Assembly: GCA_024711345.1 (NCBI GenBank)
Contig: JANJTA010000033.1
Location: forward strand, 1 to 64,000
DNA length: 64,000 nucleotides
Reading direction: 5' to 3'
Source: Rhodanobacter sp.
GTDB lineage: Bacteria; Pseudomonadota; Gammaproteobacteria; Xanthomonadales; Rhodanobacteraceae
Part shown: positions 19,148 to 26,611 of the stretch, one piece after another
How the letters are laid out: the number at the start of each line of letters is the position of its first letter
Position numbering within the stretch: position 1 is the first letter of the stretch
Translations under genes and position numbers: made by a program
Notes under the pieces: model-generated
What the model was told of the DNA's origin: nothing
Databases searched by the model: none
What the model saw: the letters and a program-made list of their open reading frames with translations, nothing else

Positions 19148-19423
19148 ATGCCGCTCGCCATCCAGCACGACCGCGTCGCCCATCGTTTTGAAACCCGCGA
19201 GGAAGATATGCCGTGCCTGCTCGAGTACACCCTGGCCGACGGCGTGATGACGATCACCCATACCGGCGTGCCGGCCGCGGTGGGCGGGCGCGGCATCGCC
19301 GCGGCGCTGGTGCAGCAGGCGCTGGAGACGGCGCGCGCCGAAGGCTGGAAGGTGGTGCCGGCCTGCTCGTATGCTGCCGTGTGGATGCAACGGCATCCGG
19401 CGTACCACGACCTGCTCGGCTGA
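19148..19423 (+). CDS. Small GNAT-like N-acetyltransferase (COG2388 type)
   Basis: A 91-aa protein containing only the acetyl-CoA binding core of the GNAT fold: GVPAAVGGRGIAAALVQQAL (the Q/RxxGxG/A loop) and the terminal VVPACSYAAVWMQRHPAYHDLL. This matches the short YjdJ/COG2388 group, whose acceptors are unknown. The ATG at 19148 follows GGGAG with seven bases of spacing. Confidence 0.85.
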   Translation: MPLAIQHDRVAHRFETREEDMPCLLEYTLADGVMTITHTGVPAAVGGRGIAAALVQQALETARAEGWKVVPACSYAAVWMQRHPAYHDLLG

Positions 19424-19444
19424 CATTCCCACACGGAGGCATGC

Positions 19445-20137
19445 ATGGACGAACCATCGGCGCACGCAGGCGGGCGCACGCCGCCGCGGCACGGCTGGCG
19501 GCCGTGGCGTTTCGTGAAGGGACGCCGCTGGACGGTGCTCTCGCTGCTGATCTTCCTGGTGGCGATGGCGGTGCTGCTGCGTGCCGGGCTGCGTCCGGCC
19601 AGCGCGGTACTGCTGGGCTTCGACCTGGCCGCGCTGGTGTTCCTGGGCATCTTCGCGCGCCTGTTCAGCCGCGCCTCGCCGAGCCGCATGCGCAGCCAGG
19701 CGCAGGCGCTGGATACCGGGCGTTGGGGCGTGCTGTGGGGTGGCGTGCTGCTGGCGGCGGTAGTGCTGGCGGCGTTGGCCAATGAACTGCATGCGGCCAG
19801 GGGCGGCGGCCTGCTGGAGCTTGCGCTCGGCGTGCTGAGCGTGGTGCTGAGCTGGCTGTTCCTCAACGTGATGTTCGCCATCCACTACGCCCACGGCTAC
19901 TACGGCGACCTCGGCGAAAAGCATGCCGCGCTGGAATTTCCCGATACGCCCGAACCGGACTACTGGGATTTCGCCTACTTCTCGATCGTGGTCGGCATGA
20001 CCTTCCAGGTCTCCGACGTGCAGATCACCAGCAAGTACCTTCGCCGCGTGGTGCTGCTGCACAGCGTGATCGCATTCTTCTTCAACGTGTTCATCATCGC
20101 GATCACGGTGAACATCGTGGCCGGGCAGGGCGGCTGA
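19445..20137 (+). CDS. DUF1345 family membrane protein
   Basis: A 230-aa integral membrane protein with about five hydrophobic segments (near residues 36-54, 56-74, 98-120, 126-150 and 200-225). The conserved loop is HYAHGYYGD (about 147-155), with LEFPDTPEPDYWDFAYFSIVVGMTFQVSDVQIT following, which is diagnostic for DUF1345. No function is known. It starts 22 bases after the GNAT gene and may be co-transcribed with it. Confidence 0.85.
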   Translation: MDEPSAHAGGRTPPRHGWRPWRFVKGRRWTVLSLLIFLVAMAVLLRAGLRPASAVLLGFDLAALVFLGIFARLFSRASPSRMRSQAQALDTGRWGVLWGGVLLAAVVLAALANELHAARGGGLLELALGVLSVVLSWLFLNVMFAIHYAHGYYGDLGEKHAALEFPDTPEPDYWDFAYFSIVVGMTFQVSDVQITSKYLRRVVLLHSVIAFFFNVFIIAITVNIVAGQGG

Positions 20138-20227
20138 GCCGCGCCAGGTAACCGTCGGCCGGCCGGCGGCGAAGGAAGCGAGGGGGCGGCATGGCCGCAC
20201 CCCTTTCTTTCTCACGAGGATCTTCCG

Positions 20228-20515
20228 ATGAACGCACGACTTGCCACCCTGCTCGCCGCCGCCATGGCCTGCGGCTTCGCCACCGCGTCCGCATTCGCGC
20301 AGGAGGCGATGGCGGCCAGCTCCAGCACCGCGATGGCGCACGAGGCCATGTCGAATACGGCCATGAAGCACGGCGCCATGAAGCACGATGCGATGAAGCA
20401 CGACGCCATGAAGCACGACGCCATGAAGCACGGCGCGATGAAGCATGACGCGATGAAGCACGACGCGATGAAGCATGACGCCATGAAGCACGACGCGATG
20501 AAGTCCGGCGGCTGA
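20228..20515 (+). CDS. Pentapeptide MXKDX-type repeat secreted protein
   Basis: A 95-aa protein with a signal peptide (cut after ASAFA near residue 24). The mature part is dominated by nine MKH(D/G)A units (from about residue 46) ending in MKSGG. The repeat resembles the MXKDX pentapeptide repeat proteins found in beta- and gammaproteobacteria, whose function is not established. The high Met and His content would suit binding of soft metals such as copper, or acid buffering; this is inference. CACGAGGATC gives a ribosome binding site. Confidence 0.8.
   Translation: MNARLATLLAAAMACGFATASAFAQEAMAASSSTAMAHEAMSNTAMKHGAMKHDAMKHDAMKHDAMKHGAMKHDAMKHDAMKHDAMKHDAMKSGG
20363..20512 (+). repeat. 15-bp tandem repeat inside the MKHDA gene
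   Basis: Ten consecutive 15-bp units ATGAAGCAYGRYGCS (the last diverged to encode MKSGG) encode the pentapeptide repeat. Third-position changes between units are mostly silent (GAT/GAC, GCG/GCC), so the protein repeat is kept while the DNA drifts. The array is a likely site of copy-number change between strains. Confidence 0.85.
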
Positions 20516-20608
20516 GCGTCCGTCGCCGGCAGGTGCAACTGCCGGCGGCTTCTGCGGCGCAGCGCGCAGGCGGATACTTGGCGGGTTTCCACTGCAGGCC
20601 ACCACGCC

Positions 20609-21676
20609 ATGCAAACCGCGTTCGCCAACCGGCTCGGCATCGAGCATCCGCTGATCCAGGCCCCGATGTCCGGCTCGACGCCGCCGGCGCTGGTGGCTGC
20701 CGTATCGAACGCGGGCGCACTGGGTTCGCTGGGTGCCGGCTATCTGGAAGCGCAGGCCATTCTCGACCAGGCCGCACAGGTCCGCGCGCTTGGCAAGCGG
20801 CCCTATGCGATTGGCCTGTTCGTGCTGCCGGACGAGTTCGAGGCCGACATGGCGGCGGTGGCGAAGGCGCGCAAACAGCTCGATGCGCTGATGGCGCGCG
20901 AAGGCCTCGCCGTGCGCACCAGCCTGCCGTCGCGCTGGGCGCCGCGTTTCTCCGAGCAGTTCGCCGCGCTGTGCGAGGCGCGCCCGGCGGTGGCGATCTT
21001 CGCGTTCGGCGTGATCGCACCGGCGCAGATGCGCGAGCTACACCGGCGCGACATCTGCGTGATCGGCACCGCCACCACGGTGGCCGAGGCGCGCGCCTGG
21101 GCGGACGCCGGCGCGGATGCGGTATCCCTGCAGGGCGCCGAGGCCGGCGGCCATCGCGGCAGCTTCCTGCACGAGGCCGAGGACGCGATGATCGGCCTGT
21201 TCGCGCTGCTGCCGCTGGCCGCGCGCGCGGTGAACGTTCCGCTGATCGCCGCCGGCGGCATCATGGATGGCCGCGGCATGCTGGCGGCCGAGGTGCTCGG
21301 CGCGGCGGCCAGCCAGCTCGGCACCGCCTTCCTCGCCTGCCCGGAGTGCTCGGCCGCGGAGGCATGGAAGCGCGACCTGCCGCTGGCCGAGGAACACCGG
21401 GTCACCACCATCCGCGGCTTCTCCGGCCGCGCCGCGCGCGGCCTGCGCAACCGCTTCGTCGAGGCCATGCCCGCGGCGGCGCAGGGCTTGCCGTATCCGG
21501 TGCTGAACGCGCTCACTGCACCGCTGCGCCGCGCGGCCGCCGAAGCCGGGCGCGGCGACCTGCTGTCCGAATGGTGCGGCCAGGCCGCCGGTCTGGTGCG
21601 GGCGCAGCCCGCCGGCGAACTGGTGGCGCGGCTGGTGCACGAATACCGGCAGGCCCGGCGCGCGCTGGCGGGTTGA
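20609..21676 (+). CDS. Nitronate monooxygenase (FMN-dependent)
   Basis: A 355-aa TIM-barrel flavoprotein of the NMO/2-nitropropane dioxygenase family. The start IEHPLIQAPMSGSTPPALVAAVSNAGALGSLGAGYL is the classic N-terminus, followed by GTATTVAEARAWADAGADAVSLQGAEAGGHRG and PLIAAGGIMDGRGM, which hold the FMN phosphate-binding loops. It detoxifies alkyl nitronates such as propionate 3-nitronate. No neighbours suggest a dedicated pathway. Confidence 0.88.
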   Translation: MQTAFANRLGIEHPLIQAPMSGSTPPALVAAVSNAGALGSLGAGYLEAQAILDQAAQVRALGKRPYAIGLFVLPDEFEADMAAVAKARKQLDALMAREGLAVRTSLPSRWAPRFSEQFAALCEARPAVAIFAFGVIAPAQMRELHRRDICVIGTATTVAEARAWADAGADAVSLQGAEAGGHRGSFLHEAEDAMIGLFALLPLAARAVNVPLIAAGGIMDGRGMLAAEVLGAAASQLGTAFLACPECSAAEAWKRDLPLAEEHRVTTIRGFSGRAARGLRNRFVEAMPAAAQGLPYPVLNALTAPLRRAAAEAGRGDLLSEWCGQAAGLVRAQPAGELVARLVHEYRQARRALAG

Positions 21677-21701
21677 GCGGCTGCCTCGGCGGGCCGCCGC
21701 C

Positions 21702-21733
21702 TTGACGTGCCGTTGCGGTTGCGCGGTTATACT
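21702..21733 (+). promoter_or_regulatory. Candidate promoter of rsfS-rlmH
   Basis: A strong -10 TATACT at 21728-21733 lies about 50 bases before rsfS. The only -35-like element is TTGACG at 21702-21707, which leaves a long 20-bp spacer, so the -35 call is doubtful. Confidence 0.4.
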
Positions 21734-21780
21734 GCGCCCGCGCCATTTCGCGCTGCGATCCCGCATCGAGGCCCATCCTC

Positions 21781-22167
21781 TTGAGCACAGCCCGTACCCA
21801 CAAGGCCGTTACCATGGCCGCCCTGCGCAAGTCGGTCATCGACGCGCTCGAAGAACTGAAGGCCAAGGACGTGCGCGAGATCGACGTCCGCGGCAAGACC
21901 TCCATCGCCGACCTGCTGGTGATCGCCTCCGGCACCTCGGCCCGCCACGTCAAATCCATCGCCGACGAAGTGGTGAAGTTCGCCAAGAAGGCGGGCGTGA
22001 TGCCGCTGGGCGTGGAAGGCGAGCAGGAAGCGGAGTGGGTGCTGGTGGACCTGGGCGACGTGATCGTCCACGTGATGCTGCCGCGCATCCGCGAGTTCTA
22101 CGGCCTGGAGCGGCTGTGGACGGTGGGTGACCACGGCGAGGAAATCGACGCCGCGCAAGCCGGCTGA
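21781..22167 (+). CDS. rsfS: Ribosome silencing factor RsfS
   Basis: A 128-aa protein if it begins at TTG 21781 (GAGG upstream), or 117 aa from ATG 21814. It binds ribosomal protein L14 and blocks subunit joining in starved cells. Family motifs are [23 protein letters not shown] and [15 protein letters not shown], with the C-terminal [14 protein letters not shown] and [10 protein letters not shown]. It is followed by rlmH, a common bacterial pairing. The N-terminus is variable in the family, so the start remains open. Confidence 0.92.
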   Translation: MSTARTHKAVTMAALRKSVIDALEELKAKDVREIDVRGKTSIADLLVIASGTSARHVKSIADEVVKFAKKAGVMPLGVEGEQEAEWVLVDLGDVIVHVMLPRIREFYGLERLWTVGDHGEEIDAAQAG

Positions 22168-22180
22168 GCCCAATCCAGGC

Positions 22181-22651
22181 ATGCGCGCGCGCCTGATCGC
22201 GGTCGGTGAACGCATGCCCGGCTGGGTGGCGGAAGGCTTCGCCGAATACCGCAAGCGGCTGTCGCACGAGCTGCCGCTGGAACTGGTCGAACTGAAACCC
22301 GGCGCGCGCGGCAAGGGCCGCGACGACGCGCGGGCGATCCACGACGAGGGCACGGCGATTCTCGCGGCGCTGCCGCACGATGTGCACGTGGTCGCGCTCG
22401 ATGGCCGTGGCAAGGCCTGGTCCAGCGAGGAACTGGCCGCGCAGCTGGGGAAATGGCGCATGGCCGGGCGCGACCTGGCCTTCCTGATCGGCGGCCCCGA
22501 CGGCCATGCGCCCGAGGTGCTGACACGCGCCGAGCAGTGCTGGTCGCTGGGCCCGCTCACGCTGCCGCACATGCTGGTGCGGCTGGTGCTGGCCGAGCAG
22601 CTGTATCGCGCCACCACGATCGCCGCCGGTCACCCGTATCATCGCGCCTGA
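22181..22651 (+). CDS. rlmH: 23S rRNA pseudouridine-1915 N3-methyltransferase
   Basis: A 156-aa SPOUT methyltransferase, the length of E. coli RlmH (155). It shows FAEYRKRLSHELPLELVEL, VVALDGRGKAWSSEELA, then LAFLIGGPDGHAPEV and SLGPLTLPHMLVRLVLAEQLYRA with the SAM-binding trefoil knot, ending in GHPYHR. ATG 22181 lies 13 bases after the rsfS stop, so the two form an operon acting on the large ribosomal subunit. Confidence 0.95.
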   Translation: MRARLIAVGERMPGWVAEGFAEYRKRLSHELPLELVELKPGARGKGRDDARAIHDEGTAILAALPHDVHVVALDGRGKAWSSEELAAQLGKWRMAGRDLAFLIGGPDGHAPEVLTRAEQCWSLGPLTLPHMLVRLVLAEQLYRATTIAAGHPYHRA

Positions 22652-22673
22652 CCTCCCACGGAACCCGCCCGCC

Positions 22674-23123
22674 ATGTCCTTCCAGATCCGCCAGGCCACC
22701 CTCCGCGATCTCGACAAGCTGGCGCCGCTGTTCGACGGCTACCGCCAGTTCTACGGCCAGCCGGCCGACCTGGCGCGGGCGCGGGATTTCCTCGCCGAGC
22801 GCTTGCGCCACCACGAATCGCTGGTCCTGCTGGCGCTGGACGAACATGGCGCGGGGCTGGGGTTCACCCAGCTGTATCCGCTGTTTTCCTCGGTGCGCAC
22901 CGTGCGCACCTGGCTGCTCAACGACCTGTTCGTGGCCGCGACGGCGCGGCGGCAAGGCGTGGGAGCGGCATTGCTGAAGGCGGCGGCGGAGCAGGCACAC
23001 GCACTGGGCGCCGCGAGCCTGTCGCTGTCCACGGCGCTGGACAACCTGCCGGCGCAGGCGCTGTACGAATCGCTGGGCTGGCAGCGCGACCACCAGTTCT
23101 GCGAATACAGCCTGACGCTGTGA
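22674..23123 (+). CDS. GNAT family N-acetyltransferase
   Basis: A 149-aa GNAT enzyme starting [27 protein letters not shown]. The acetyl-CoA site is [20 protein letters not shown] (about residues 83-102, RRQGVG loop) and the C-terminal [11 protein letters not shown] is typical. The acceptor is unknown. Its stop overlaps the start of maf by four bases (GTGA). Confidence 0.88.
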   Translation: MSFQIRQATLRDLDKLAPLFDGYRQFYGQPADLARARDFLAERLRHHESLVLLALDEHGAGLGFTQLYPLFSSVRTVRTWLLNDLFVAATARRQGVGAALLKAAAEQAHALGAASLSLSTALDNLPAQALYESLGWQRDHQFCEYSLTL

Positions 23124-23704
23124 GGCCGGTACTCCACCTCGCCTCGCAATCGCCGCGCCGGCGCCAGTTGCTGGAACAGCTCGGCGTGGATTTCGCCGTG
23201 CTCGACGTCGACGTGCCCGAGCAGCGCGCGGCGGGTGAATCGCCGCGCGATTACGTGAGTCGGGTGGCGCGCGACAAGGCGCGCGCCGGCCTCGCGGCGC
23301 TGGCACCGGCGGGCGCCGCGCGGGTGCTCGGCGCGGACACCGAGGTGGTGCTGGACGACGAAGTGTTCGGCAAGCCGCGCGATGCCGCCGGTGCGGCGGC
23401 GATGCTGCGCCGGCTGTCGGGTCGCACGCACGCGGTGATTTCGGCGGTATGGCTGGTCGGCGCCGGCGCCGAGCAGTGCGAGCTGTGCGTGTCGCAGGTG
23501 CGCTTCGCCACGCTGGACGAAGCGGTCATCGCGGCCTACGTCGCCACCGGCGAGCCGTTCGGCAAGGCCGGCGGGTACGCCATCCAGGGTCGCGGCGCGG
23601 CGATGGTCGCGCACCTCGACGGCAGCTATTCCGGCGTGATGGGCCTGCCGCTGTTCGAGACCGCGCGGCTGCTGCGCGCCGGCGGGATCAGCCCGGCGGG
23701 TTGA
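23120..23704 (+). CDS. maf: Maf-type nucleoside triphosphate pyrophosphatase (YhdE)
   Basis: A 194-aa house-cleaning enzyme that hydrolyses non-canonical nucleotides such as dTTP or UTP. Motifs are [16 protein letters not shown] at the N-terminus, [18 protein letters not shown], and [17 protein letters not shown], with [13 protein letters not shown] near the end. It begins with GTG within the stop of the preceding GNAT gene. Its 3-prime end overlaps the convergent CPBP gene by 17 bases. Confidence 0.93.
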   Translation: MRPVLHLASQSPRRRQLLEQLGVDFAVLDVDVPEQRAAGESPRDYVSRVARDKARAGLAALAPAGAARVLGADTEVVLDDEVFGKPRDAAGAAAMLRRLSGRTHAVISAVWLVGAGAEQCELCVSQVRFATLDEAVIAAYVATGEPFGKAGGYAIQGRGAAMVAHLDGSYSGVMGLPLFETARLLRAGGISPAG

Positions 23705-24512
23705 CCGCCACGAACCAGGCGGCGGTGGCCAGCAGGTTGTTGACCCCATGCGCCAGCACCGCCGGCCAGATCGAGCCCGCCCGCAGGCGCAGCCCGGCCA
23801 GCAGCAGCGCCAGCAACAGCAGGTTCGGCAGCGCGTACCACTGGTATTCCAGCCCCGGCAGATGCACCAGCGCGAACAGCAACGAACTGGCGGCCACCGC
23901 CCAGCCGGCCGGCCAGCGCCGCATCAGTGCCGACAGCAGCACGCCGCGGAACAGCAGTTCCTCCACCAGCGGCCCCACCCCCACCACCAGCAGCAGCAGC
24001 GGCAGGCGCAGGCCCAGTGGCGTACGGCCGCCGATCTGCTGGATGTCCTGGGTGACCGTATGGCCCTGGGCCAGCCACTCGGTCAACAGCGCGCCGAGGA
24101 ACGGCGCGGCCAGTCCGGCCAGCACCGCCAGCGCGAAGAACAGCGGCTGGCGCGGCAGCGTGAAGCCGAAACCCGGCGGCTGCGCCAGCGGCCACAGCGT
24201 CGGCCAGCTGCGACGGACCAGCCACAGCGTCAGCGGCGCCGCCACGCCGAGCGAGAGGATCGCCAGCAGCGCCTGCATCGCCGGCTGCGCCAGCGTCGCG
24301 TGGATCGCGGCCTCGATGCCCGCGTCGCCGCCGCCGCGCAACGCTGTCGTCGCCGCGATCGCCGAGGCGAACAGGAAGCTGACGGCGAACTGCAGCGCGA
24401 AATAGACGACGATGATGCCCACGCTGGCGCGCAGGCCGGGTGCGGCGCGGCCGGCCTGCAATGGCGAATCCGGAGGCGACGGTGGCAAGGTCTCGGTGCT
24501 GCTGCTCTGCAT
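23688..24512 (-). CDS. CPBP family intramembrane glutamic endopeptidase
   Basis: A 274-aa membrane protein with about seven hydrophobic segments. The CPBP/Abi signature is present: EELLFRG near residues 184-190 (catalytic Glu pair and Arg) and a later LFALVHLPG, with a further His in [10 protein letters not shown]. The family includes eukaryotic CAAX proteases and bacterial proteins of largely unknown substrate. I use ATG 24512 ([11 protein letters not shown]); an upstream TTG would add 14 residues. The tail overlaps maf on the other strand. Confidence 0.85.
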   Translation of the reverse strand: MQSSSTETLPPSPPDSPLQAGRAAPGLRASVGIIVVYFALQFAVSFLFASAIAATTALRGGGDAGIEAAIHATLAQPAMQALLAILSLGVAAPLTLWLVRRSWPTLWPLAQPPGFGFTLPRQPLFFALAVLAGLAAPFLGALLTEWLAQGHTVTQDIQQIGGRTPLGLRLPLLLLVVGVGPLVEELLFRGVLLSALMRRWPAGWAVAASSLLFALVHLPGLEYQWYALPNLLLLALLLAGLRLRAGSIWPAVLAHGVNNLLATAAWFVAVNPPG

Positions 24513-24626
24513 GCGGGGTGACCATGCCGATGGCGGGAAATGGCGCAGGCCCAAGCTAGTGGCTGCCCGGCCGCGCGCGCAACCCTGCCAACCGGCAGGG
24601 CTGCGCGCGGCCGGCGGAGTGGAGGC

Positions 24627-25016
24627 TCAGACCAGCATCGCGCGGCCGACGCCGATGCAGGCCAGCACCAGCAAGGCGGCCCAGCCGAGCATGCCGACCA
24701 TGTAGCCGGGGCCGCGCCTGGCCGGGTCCTTCAGGTAGGCCAGCGCGTACCACACGCGGCCGGCGAGCCAGACCAGCCCGGCCACGCCGGCCCAGCCGCT
24801 GAAGCCGTAGTTCGCCGCCAGCCACAGCGTGGGCAGGACCATCACCGTGCTCTCCAGCGTGTTCATCTGCACCCGGTAGGCGCGCTCGAACGCGGGGTGC
24901 CCGCTGGTGGCCGGCGCCTTGATGGCGTACTTGCCGCGGGCGTGGCCGACGGCCCACATGGTGCCGAACAGCAGCAGCACGGTGAGCAGGGTGACCAGGG
25001 CAGGCAGGTGGATCAT
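24627..25016 (-). CDS. MAPEG family membrane protein
   Basis: A 129-aa protein with four predicted membrane helices. It carries the MAPEG signature FERAYRVQMNTLESTVMVLPTLWLA, with conserved Arg and Asn-Thr-Glu, plus the later GRVWYALAYLKDPARRGPGYMVG. Relatives are microsomal glutathione S-transferases and related enzymes; the substrate here is not known. AGGATTCCAGC precedes the ATG. Confidence 0.9.
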   Translation of the reverse strand: MIHLPALVTLLTVLLLFGTMWAVGHARGKYAIKAPATSGHPAFERAYRVQMNTLESTVMVLPTLWLAANYGFSGWAGVAGLVWLAGRVWYALAYLKDPARRGPGYMVGMLGWAALLVLACIGVGRAMLV

Positions 25017-25138
25017 GCTGGAATCCTCACGAGGGGGCGCCTACTTTAGCGGCAGCGCGCGGCGTGGCGTGACCCGGTCGACGCGTTATCGTCGCCCCGC
25101 AGCGTCGGGGCGGATGCATCAATCAACGAGGGGTTTCT

Positions 25139-25993
25139 ATGGATTGGCGCAAGGGCGGCAGCAGCAACAACGTGGAGATCGGCAGCGGCGGCGGTCCGCG
25201 CTTCGGCGGCGGCGGGCGGATGGGCCTGGGCGGCCTGATCGTGCTGGCACTGCTGGGCTGGATCTTCTTCAAGAACCCGCTGGCGCTGCTGGACCAGAGC
25301 GGCCCGCTGCCGGGCAGCTCGACGCAGACCGCGCAGCCGATGCAGGTCGATCCCGAGCAGCAGGCCTTCGTCAGCGCGATCCTGCATTCGACCGAGCAGA
25401 GCTGGGGGGAGGTCTTCCAGGCGCATGGCGCGACCTATGTGGAGCCCAAGCTGCACCTGTTCAGTGGCGGCGTGGACACGGCCTGCGGCGGCGCCAGCAC
25501 GGCGGTGGGGCCGTTCTACTGCCCGGGCGACCAGAAGGTGTATCTGGACCTGGCGTTTTTCCATCAGCTGCAGGACGAGCTGCACTCCTCCGGCGATTTC
25601 GCCCGCGCCTACGTGATCGCGCATGAAGTGGGCCACCACGTGCAGAAGCTCACCGGCGTGTTCGACAAGGTGCGCCAGCTGCAGCAGCGCGGTGTGCCGA
25701 TGGACGGCGCCGACGGCCTGTCGGTGCGGCAGGAACTGCAGGCCGACTGCTACGCCGGCGTGTGGGCCAACCACAGCCAGCGCGAGCTGAACTGGCTGCA
25801 GCCAGGCGACGTCGAGGAGGCGCTCAACGCCGCCAGCCACATCGGCGACGACGCCCTGCAGCAGCAGGCGCAGGGACGCGTGCGGCCGGACACCTTCACC
25901 CACGGCACCTCGGCGCAGCGGGTGAAATGGTTCAAGGCCGGCTTCGGCAGCGGCGACGTCGCCCAGTGCAACACTTTTGCCGGCGAGCCATAA
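25139..25993 (+). CDS. ypfJ: YpfJ-type neutral zinc metallopeptidase
   Basis: A 284-aa protein of the KPN_02809/YpfJ family. A glycine-rich N-terminus (SSNNVEIGSGGG) and one membrane anchor (GLGGLIVLALLGWIFF, about 30-45) are followed by a peptidase domain with HEVGHH at 162-167, preceded by CGGASTAVGPFYCPGDQKVYLDL, and a later LQADCYAGVW with the third metal ligand region. The C-terminus THGTSAQRVKWFKAGFGSGDVAQCNTF is typical. The natural substrate is unknown. A terminator follows directly. Confidence 0.92.
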   Translation: MDWRKGGSSNNVEIGSGGGPRFGGGGRMGLGGLIVLALLGWIFFKNPLALLDQSGPLPGSSTQTAQPMQVDPEQQAFVSAILHSTEQSWGEVFQAHGATYVEPKLHLFSGGVDTACGGASTAVGPFYCPGDQKVYLDLAFFHQLQDELHSSGDFARAYVIAHEVGHHVQKLTGVFDKVRQLQQRGVPMDGADGLSVRQELQADCYAGVWANHSQRELNWLQPGDVEEALNAASHIGDDALQQQAQGRVRPDTFTHGTSAQRVKWFKAGFGSGDVAQCNTFAGEP

Positions 25994-25999
25994 GCAATC

Positions 26000-26033
26000 A
26001 AGCCGGCAGCCGCACAGCGGTTGCCGGCTTTCC
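26000..26033 (+). terminator. Rho-independent terminator after ypfJ
   Basis: AAGCCGGCA at 26000-26008 pairs with TGCCGGCTT at 26022-26030, followed by a short TTTCCC. It begins seven bases after the ypfJ stop. The T-run is short, so efficiency is uncertain. Confidence 0.7.
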
Positions 26034-26039
26034 CGATCT

Positions 26040-26082
26040 CATCCCCTGCATCGCAGGGGAGGGCACGGTGGGGTAGCTCCTG
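26040..26082. repeat. Dispersed hairpin repeat, second copy of the nadD-upstream type
   Basis: TCCCCTGC and GCAGGGGA (about 26043-26061) form a hairpin, followed by GGGCACGGTGGGGTAGCTCCTGC. This matches the layout at 13119-13164, with the same GGGTAGCTC-TGC right flank. Here it lies between ypfJ and the cysteine-cluster gene and does not touch a start codon. Confidence 0.55.
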
Positions 26083-26159
26083 CTTCCCTGCTGCGCAATG
26101 GATATTCGCTGCTCTAGAATTCGCCTCCTGCGCGCCTCGGGGCGCTGCCGGTCGCTTCG

Positions 26160-26546
26160 ATGGAACACCCCTGCCTGCGTTGCGGTGCCTGCTGTGCGTA
26201 CTTCCGCGTGGCATTTCATTGGTCGGAAGCCGAAGCCTTTCTCGGCGGCAGCGTACCGCCCGAGCTGACCGAGAAACTCGACCCGCACCGGTTGGCGATG
26301 CGCGGCACCAATGCCGCGCACCCGCGCTGCGTGGCCTTGCACGGCACGGTGGGCGTAGCGGCGCATTGCGGCATCTATCCGCAGCGGCCGTCGGTGTGCC
26401 GCGAGGTGCAGCCGTCGTGGGAGTTCGGCACGGTCAGCCCGCAGTGCGACAAGGCGCGCCTCGCGCACGGCCTGCCGGTGCTCACTCCGGAGGACTGGCT
26501 CGACCCGCCCGACGCCGGCGTGCCGCCACTGCCGCAGAGCGCCTGA
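26160..26546 (+). CDS. YkgJ family cysteine cluster protein
   Basis: A 128-aa small soluble protein that probably binds zinc or an iron-sulfur cluster through CLRCGACCAYF (residues 4-14), then HPRC, HCGIYPQRPSVCRE and a single late Cys, the pattern of the YkgJ/UPF0153 family. Function is unknown in all members. A TAGAAT box at 26114-26119 may be its -10 element. The ATG at 26160 is the only sensible start, directly before the first Cys motif. Confidence 0.88.
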   Translation: MEHPCLRCGACCAYFRVAFHWSEAEAFLGGSVPPELTEKLDPHRLAMRGTNAAHPRCVALHGTVGVAAHCGIYPQRPSVCREVQPSWEFGTVSPQCDKARLAHGLPVLTPEDWLDPPDAGVPPLPQSA

Positions 26547-26611
26547 GCGCGCTGCCGCGTCAGAAGGGCGACGCCCGCCACGGGTGACGGACGTCGCGGG
26601 TGGGAGCGTGG

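Noticed and set aside
20363-20512. CRISPR or non-coding satellite
   Set aside because: The 15-bp units are in frame within a gene with signal peptide and ribosome binding site, and differences between units are mostly silent.
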